This document shows, piece after piece, positions 42,813-48,908 of a stretch of 48,908 bases of DNA (within the stretch, counting starts at the first letter, position 1; each line of letters opens with the position of its first letter). Made by a program: the position numbers and the translations under genes. This DNA comes from Papiliotrema nemorosa. Lineage: Eukaryota; Basidiomycota; Tremellomycetes; Tremellales; Rhynchogastremaceae. The stretch is taken from the NCBI GenBank assembly GCA_032158125.1, contig JASKOT010000058.1, positions 1 to 48,908 on the forward strand. Reading direction: 5' to 3'. The notes under the pieces are model-generated. The model was not told the origin of the DNA. It was given only the letters and a program-made list of their open reading frames with translations, and ran no database searches.

Positions 42813-45800
42813 ATGGCTGATGAAGCCGCCTGGGTCGACACTGAGCTGTCTTCGGCGCATGCGTTCATCAAGGCCTTGAAGTCTTCGCCTGGAAGTTCGA
42901 AAACCTCGCAAGTCTTTTCGTCAAAACTGGCTCTCGCAACGCGAGCATTGTCAAATCAAACAATCTACCTTCCCAACCGGACGCAAATCATACAAGACTG
43001 GATTATAGAGACATGGAATCGATCAAATGCAAGGTGAGCTAGCTGTAAATGGCACTTCGGCTGACCAAAGCTCGACGCCTCTGTTGGACCCGGCATATCA
43101 CCAGCTCTTCCACAAAACGCTAGCCTCAACGGCCCCGACTGTCCAAATCGGTCCCATCCTCTCCAACTTTCTGCAGGCGGCTAAAGAGGTCAACAATAGG
43201 CTACCCAAAAATCTTCTACCCCTGGCTTGCCATTCCTTCCGTCGGCTGACGAACGGCCTCAACACACCGACGAAGCACGAGACATGGATAGATACCTGGA
43301 AAAAGCTGCTCGACTGGATGGAGGAACCGGTCCTTCCCGCAGGATGGCTGGAGATTGTTCAACTCATTCTCGCTGAATGGCCACTCGACCACGGAGAAGA
43401 GAATATGAGAAAAGTACGTGGACACATGAGGGCATGCTGAAGTCAAGTTGTCACTGTCTCTGAGGCCAACGCTAACTCGATACTTATCTGTACGCCTCGC
43501 ACATCCTGAAATTCGACTTTATGACTCGATATACATAGAAAAGCTTCTACCATGGACAGCCCTGCTCGCCCATGATGCCCTAAAGACAGTATTGGACACC
43601 TCTACTCCGACCATCGCTACCTTTCTAGGCCCCCTTCTACAACAGTACATTGCTCTCTTGCAGCGTGAGCGCTACAGGATATACACCCAACCTTCATCTA
43701 GCAAAGACGGGATCGACGTTTACCTTGCTAGTCGCTTACGATCATCTGTGAGGTCCGGCCTCTTGGCCTCTTTGGCTGTTGCTCAATCTTTCGACAGCTG
43801 GTCGACCCAATTGTCGACTCACACCGATCTTTGGCAAGTCATTCATGAATGGGGAGGTTACATCGAGACCGAGGCGGAGTGGCGAGAACTTCTCGCCAAT
43901 TGCAGCACTTTGGCTCAACACTCTTTGCAAGAACATGAGTCCGATCGAAGAGAAGCTCTCGAGGCATTGATAGTGTACGAAGAAATCGATCATGGAGCTG
44001 CGGCAATTGGCTCTGATGTCGTGAAGTGGTGTTTGGCCGTAAGTGGACAGATGTAGCCACAAACTGATCCAAGTGCCCGATCGACATACGACCATCGTCG
44101 GAGAGACTGCTCGTCGCAGTTGCCACTTACCATGGCTTGACTCGATCCGTAGACGCATTCTTCGAGTCCCTCGATCAAGCATGCGAGTCTCTCATCCAAG
44201 CGTGTGACTCTTACAAGTCTATCCGAGCGGTATACTCGCTCATTGCGGACGGTCCCTTGTCAAGCTCCAGCCTTCGCATGGCGTTGAAACGCAACGCTAC
44301 GCGCGACACCAAGACGCAAGCATACATACTCTCCCGGATCTCGCGGTCGCAAGAGGCCGTTGGGACGAGCATCGATGACATTGTCGCCGAGGCAGCCATG
44401 TTTGGTCTACGATCTCGAATGCTCAAGACGGTCTGCAATGGAAAACGCCTCCTTTCCGAAACACCCGCTTTTGCTCCTATGACCAGCATTGAGAAGCCGA
44501 GTAAGCGATTCGCGTGGGCGCGTCAAGTCCACAGAGCTGCTCAATTGCGCCTGTCGAATATCGCTAGGCGGGAAGAAGCAATCGAGATTGAACAAGGGGA
44601 GGCGATGAGGGATAAATTACCCGAGCTCAAAGCAGAAAAGGTGAGCTCATCGTGGAGAAAGGCCTTACTCCAGACTATCCACGACATGCACCAACTTCAG
44701 ACTCAAGATCTAGACTTACGGCAAATAATCGACCACAATACGTCTGGCAATCTTTTGGAAAACGCGGGATTGTTGACGACATTGGGGTGAGCATCAGTGA
44801 CAGATCATGCTCACCATAGAACTTGCTTGAATGCGGATCAATGGCTCGAATTACTCTCAAACAGGCCGGAGGAGTTTCTTCCATCGGCTGATCTCCTCGA
44901 ATTTGGGTCTTTCCGTGGTGGGCTTGCTACCCTTATGGCGCTGACCGAAGATGCGGTGGATAGATATATCCGGTCCAATCCCACGCCCGGTCGATGGATG
45001 TCGCTGGCCTCACACGAAACTCAGCGATCACTTTTCGAGGATATATTCACGAAGAAATCGTCATTCACTTCAGTTGAAGAACAATGGCTGCAACAATGCG
45101 TGACCGCCGACACTGTGAACGCCAGCGTGAGAAAGTCTAGCTGTCTTGTGCTGAACAATAGATCGTCAAACCAGAGTTGCTAAACGCTTGTTGGCGGCAT
45201 ACTGTCCGCTCAAGTGCGTCGCTGACCCTTTTGACAGCATTCTACAGGTAATTTACGATCCCAAACGGAGCTGAGTCGCAGGAAAGCATGTGCCCGCCAT
45301 CTCAACGGGGTAGTCCAATCGGCTCTAAGCGAGAGCGGACTGCCTTTCGATAATGCAGTCTCTCGCCTGCAGGAGAACGGCTGCGACGCGGTGGTCATGG
45401 CGATGTCAGCTTTCATGCGTACGCTGACCATTGAGAGCAAAGTCAATAGGTATGCTGCCGGACTCGATGGTGCTGATTGTAGTCTTTCGGCCATCATGAG
45501 AGCGAGGCTGCTTGCCACCCTACATGAGGCGATGCTATCAGTACATTCGTTCCTGCAGTCTGGTGGTACGTGCTCCTCGAATCTGATCACTTGGGCACTC
45601 GCAATACAAGCGACTTTGCGCTGGCTTGGCGTTTCGGATGCGGGGACTTCTGTTGGGGAGCAGGTCATCGAGAGAGATCTCACATCCCTCGCTATCGATA
45701 CCTCTGTCCTTGCTCTACAGCTGGTGCAAAAGACGGGCGTGTCATACACTCGGCGAATCTGTCTACTGCAAGAGGTCGCGGCAAGATGTATTGTCGGTGG

Positions 45801-46737
45801 GTATTCTCCTTCGTCACACGTGCATTCTTAACTATGCAGAACAACGCAAAGATCTTCTTCATGCAGTCCTACTCGATGCCTCTGCGGACGACTTTATGCA
45901 TCTGCTAGAGCAGAGCCTGGCTTTGAGCTCGATTCAAAACATACCGGGTCAGAGGCTTCTGATCGCAGAGGCCTTAGAAATCGACACCTTTGGTATGTAC
46001 ATCTCAATGCCTGACTGATATGCAGCGAGTCGGGAAGCCATACGGCAACAAGGCTTCATGATAATTGACCTGATACAGAACGAGTACATCCTGCAAGCCT
46101 TGAGACGCTTCATTGTTTCGAACGTGAGTCTAGACCAAAACCATACTGATCTCAGCCATACGTACTCGGTGCGCGGGATGTAATTGGTTTGCTGAAGAAT
46201 CTCGCCGGCGTCCTCCTGCAATGCTCGACATCGCAGGCCTTTGAAGCGGTGATCGCAATCGCTATCGCGCTACTGCGTCATCGAAGAGATTCGGTTGTTC
46301 AGCAGGCGAGCCTGCTAGTCGATATCTGCCGGTCATCATTCCCACTGTTCGTCAATCGTCCCAAAAGATCGTCATGTCTGTCCTCATCACACGCGAACCT
46401 TTTCGCACGTTTTTTGACACTGCTGGGATCGGACAAGGAGTCTGACGCGCCTGTGTTGGTCAAACACCTGCCCGCCGTTCTTTTGGACTATGTGAGAGCA
46501 GTTGCCGATCCACGAGGACGGATCTCCATTGAAGTCCGGCAAGAGCTCAAGCAGGGTCTCGCGGGCATATGTGCTCTGGTAACGGCTGGGGGCCGTATGC
46601 ATAGTCGGGGCAGGGAAGGAGAGGCAATAGGAGATGCGTTTGGCCTCACGGATGGAGCTGGTGCCGAGACGGAGAGAGATATTTGGGCAGATTTATGGCA
46701 AAGCTGGGCCAATAAGAGGTACACTGGTCAAGGCTAG
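42813..46737 (+). CDS. URB2/NPA2-like nucleolar pre-ribosome protein
   Basis: Large helical-repeat protein. Ten exons, 42813-43033, 43071-43413, 43448-44038, 44074-44786, 44820-45126, 45162-45247, 45282-45796, 45840-45992, 46026-46123 and 46156-46737, 1202 aa with no stops (yeast Urb2 1174 aa). Repeated amphipathic helices throughout (DPAYHQLFHKTLASTAPTVQ, HEWGGYIETEAEWRELLANC, LLQTIHDMHQLQTQDLDLRQ, MRARLLATLHEAMLSVHSFL, VIGLLKNLAGVLLQCSTSQA). The C-terminal block resembles the Urb2/Npa2 family end: LPAVLLDYVRAVADPRGRIS, QELKQGLAGICALVTAGGRM, ERDIWADLWQSWANKRYTGQ. Expected role: early 60S assembly with Urb1/Npa1. The assignment rests mainly on size, helical nature and this C-terminus. Convergent with the 4E-T-like gene, 46 bp between stops. 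Confidence 0.62.
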
Positions 46738-46783
46738 ATGTCTGTACATGCATCGTGCTTGCGCATCATTCTGTTCATACATT

Positions 46784-48638
46784 CTACTGATTAGGGCGCG
46801 GTAATCCTGCAAACAACGTCGCAAGCATGTCCTGCTGAGCTGTGTTGAGCTGAGGTGGCGGTGGTCGTGTCATGGTCTGTGAGGGATGGTATCCCATGAA
46901 AGGTGGCGGCGGGGAAGTCGGGCCCATACCTTGCATCGGCAGCGGCATTGGGGGTGGAGCGGCTTTTGGCGGGTATGCTCGCGAGAATTGCAGATCTCGC
47001 AGGTGATCATGGGTGGGCCCATTGGGAAGGAAAGGTTGTCCGTTCGGTGGCAGATGATCCATTCCGGGCATGGGTGGACGGAATTGAGGCGGCTGCTGTG
47101 CATGAGCCAGCAGTTGCATGGCATCTGGGGCTCGCTGCGATAAGTGTTGAGGATAGCCCCCGATAAAATGATACGGTGGTTCTTGGACGAACTGAGGAGG
47201 AGGCGGCGGGAATGACCTCTGCTGATGTTGCATGAATCCTGGAGGTCCCGTTGACATCGGCGCTGGGCCACCGGCGAAGAGAGGAGGTTGCGAGGACGAA
47301 GATGGCCCTTGCTGTGGCGATTTAGTGGAGAGGAGGCCCATGAGTTTTGCCATGTGATCATCAACTTTTTCTGATTGTCGATGCGAGTCGGCAGCTTCGA
47401 TGGGTGGAGAGCGCACTGGCGGCTGGGCAGGCGGATCAGGTGTAGCCTGGACGTTAATGTTTGGCCTGGCATAGGTTTCCTGTGGGGAGTGGACGGTAGG
47501 CGAGACACTCTGGCCGGTAGCAGGTGCCCCGCCGAAGAACTTTTGAAACCGACTGGAAAACGCGGATTCGACGGGGACGTCTTTCGGTGACTCTTGGAAT
47601 ACGCTCTTGTTGGGTAGTAGGTAATCCGCTGCGTTGAATGTCTTGGTCGGCCGGGATGGCTCTGATGCAGCCGGTGCACCGAAAAAAGACACTAGCGGCT
47701 TGCTTCGCCATTCGCGGTCCTTGCGGTGGGCGGCAATCATATCCTCTCCGGGCACAAAATGTACCAAACCATCCTGCTCCATTCCCGTGATGCTACTTTC
47801 CGACGTAGGGAAAGCTTCACTGTCATCCATCCACGCTGGAGAAGCTTCTTCGTAGGTCTGCGGTTGCTGCTGATGGTGGTGAAGCTGTCGGCTTGGTATT
47901 AGCGGTTCTATCGTTAGCCTCGCCCGCTGTGCACCACCCACCTGTGCGACGCCATTCGCCCTCTCGCTTGGGTCTGTTGTTCTCTCGATTGTCCTCTCGA
48001 TCGGGCTGCGGTTCCACTCGTTTGTCATTTTTGGCCATGAAACGGCCCATATGGCCTTGGATACTGTTATCACGGGGCGCATTATCTTGCAACTTTCGAG
48101 TGCTGGAATTAGCGGTGACATTTCATGGTCCTACTGACCCTCCTAGTCGGGCTCCTCGACCGATTCCACGACCTCCAATTCCTCCGCCAAAGCCAAAGCC
48201 CTCGCCGAATCCTCCATTTCGACCGGGCGGATTCCCTATAGATGCAATGGCCGGATCCGCAACCTGCGTTGTTGATGTTGGGCTGAAATGTTAGAGCCTG
48301 GACTAATGAGATGGATCTACTTACCCAAACCAGGAGTCTATGGGCGCCATGGAGGATGGTACCTGCCATCTTCTGCTTTTGTGCGCCCTTAGCGCTATCC
48401 TCAAGAGGGTTGAACGGTTGTAGGTGATCAGCGGACGTCGAGATGTCGAGGTCGAGGCGGAAGTCTCGTGGGTGATGGGATCTATCAGAGACTGCGGCTC
48501 ATTCTCCGGTGACAATGGTGAGAATGGATTGATGTTTGGGTTTGGCGGAAGGGGTTTGGGCGATGTAAGGGAAGATGATGATGGAGACGTCGAGAGGGAA
48601 TGAGGGTGAGTGTGATAAGATGCTTGGCGAGGCATCAT
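46784..48638 (-). CDS. 4E-T-like eIF4E-binding protein, largely disordered
   Basis: Four exons, 48325-48638, 48139-48282, 47942-48102 and 46784-47907, 580 aa. The N-terminus has a canonical eIF4E-binding motif Y-x4-L-hydrophobic (YNRSTLL at about 73-79) inside RRPLITYNRSTLLRIALRAH, and SMAPIDSWFG after it. A Gly-rich stretch with Arg (GGFGEGFGFGGGIGGRGIGR) follows, then NDKRVEPQPDREDNRENNRP and EGEWRRT, as in animal 4E-T (EIF4ENIF1). The C-terminal half is Pro/Gln/Met-rich (HHHQQQPQTYEEASPAWMDD, KVDDHMAKLMGLLSTK, LNTAQQDMLATLFAGLPRP). Expected role by analogy: translational repression and P-body assembly. Family membership is inferred from motif and layout. It starts with two Met; 48638 is used. 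Confidence 0.72.
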
Positions 48639-48908
48639 GCAAACGACGTTGTCTCTTTCAGGGCTGTACAGTGGAGGATACCAGACACTATCCCCTCGTT
48701 CGTGAGTTATGCTGCGAGGCGAAGGAGCAATGTATACGAGAACAAACTCGAGAGGGGCAAAGGAGGGTTAGGGGTCGAGGGCAAGCTGGGGGGGGGGGGG
48801 GGGGGGGGGGGTGGGGGGTGGACGAATAAAAAAATGGGCCCGGGTTGGAAAAAAAAAAAGTTTTTAATTGAAAAAAAAAACAAAAAAACAAACCCTGACG
48901 CAAAAATT
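48639..48908. other. Right contig end with G24 and A-rich tracts
   Basis: Promoter side of the 4E-T-like gene, then a G24 run (48788-48811) and several A10-A11 stretches to the end. No coding signal. It mirrors the C30 run at the left end and probably reflects assembly termination. Confidence 0.55.

Noticed and set aside
45566..45612. Possible intron with GTACGT donor in the URB2-like gene
   Set aside because: The unspliced frame continues cleanly as TCSSNLITWALAIQATLRWL and fits the helical pattern; no acceptor keeps the frame.
46870..47679. 269-codon alternative frame on the minus strand
   Set aside because: Shifted reading of the low-complexity Pro/Gln region of the 4E-T-like gene; composition is Arg/Ser/Pro noise.

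Overview
This is a 48.9 kb stretch of nuclear DNA from a fungus, most likely a basidiomycete yeast or filamentous relative of the Tremellomycetes type. The evidence is the gene set (RSC Rsc1/2-type subunit, SWC4, THG1, IDO/BNA2, class II DAHP synthase), dense spliceosomal introns with a CTNAC/CTGAT-type branch site a few bases before the AG, GC-rich third positions, and Ty1/copia-like and pogo-like elements. The lineage call is inference from gene content and intron style. I rebuilt 25 protein-coding genes by splicing. In every one the joined exons sum to a multiple of three with one terminal stop. They carry about 97 introns, nearly all 30-44 nt (longest 73 nt).

Layout, left half: PIF1 helicase (-), RPF1 (+), a possible small gene (+), a TRI1/UAF30-like SWIB protein (+), mitochondrial bL31m (-), class II DAHP synthase (+), ADE8 GAR transformylase (-), a Cys-rich unknown (+), eIF3e/INT6 (-), COX15 heme A synthase (-), a single-pass membrane protein (-), GDP-mannose pyrophosphorylase (-), RLP24 (+), a DUF4112 protein (-), THG1 (-) and indoleamine 2,3-dioxygenase (+).

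The middle (about 20.3-26.6 kb) is a repeat island. It holds a decayed pogo/CENP-B-like transposase split by a solo LTR with a perfect 5-bp target duplication, an internally deleted Ty1/copia-like element with about 100-bp terminal repeats, a second-family solo LTR with its own target duplication, and unclassified decayed coding sequence. Next come NAA10/ARD1 (-) and SWC4/DMAP1 (+) from a 73-bp shared promoter. Behind SWC4 is a tandem copy of its last 253 bp, interrupted by another solo LTR.

Right half: secreted alkaline phosphatase (-), an unknown 576-aa protein (-), SRP receptor alpha (-), an RSC Rsc1/2-like bromodomain/BAH protein (+), an unknown 948-aa protein (+), GPI11/PIG-F (-), a URB2-like nucleolar protein (+) and a 4E-T-like eIF4E-binding protein (-).

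Most genes are housekeeping: ribosome biogenesis (RPF1, RLP24, URB2), translation (eIF3e, 4E-T, THG1), mitochondria (COX15, bL31m), chromatin (SWC4, RSC, SWIB), secretory pathway (SRP receptor, GPI11, GDP-mannose synthesis). They do not form a metabolic cluster. Packing is tight: convergent stops lie 4-46 bp apart and divergent starts 61-441 bp apart. The most unusual observations are about splicing: an AT-AC intron with major-class-like signals after a 6-nt first coding exon in the GDP-mannose pyrophosphorylase gene, 8-nt microexons in two genes, and a GC-AG intron. A promoter array of GGTGGCAAA-like and TTACGTAA sites also stands out. Homopolymer runs (C30, G24) sit near both window ends and look like assembly breakpoints.
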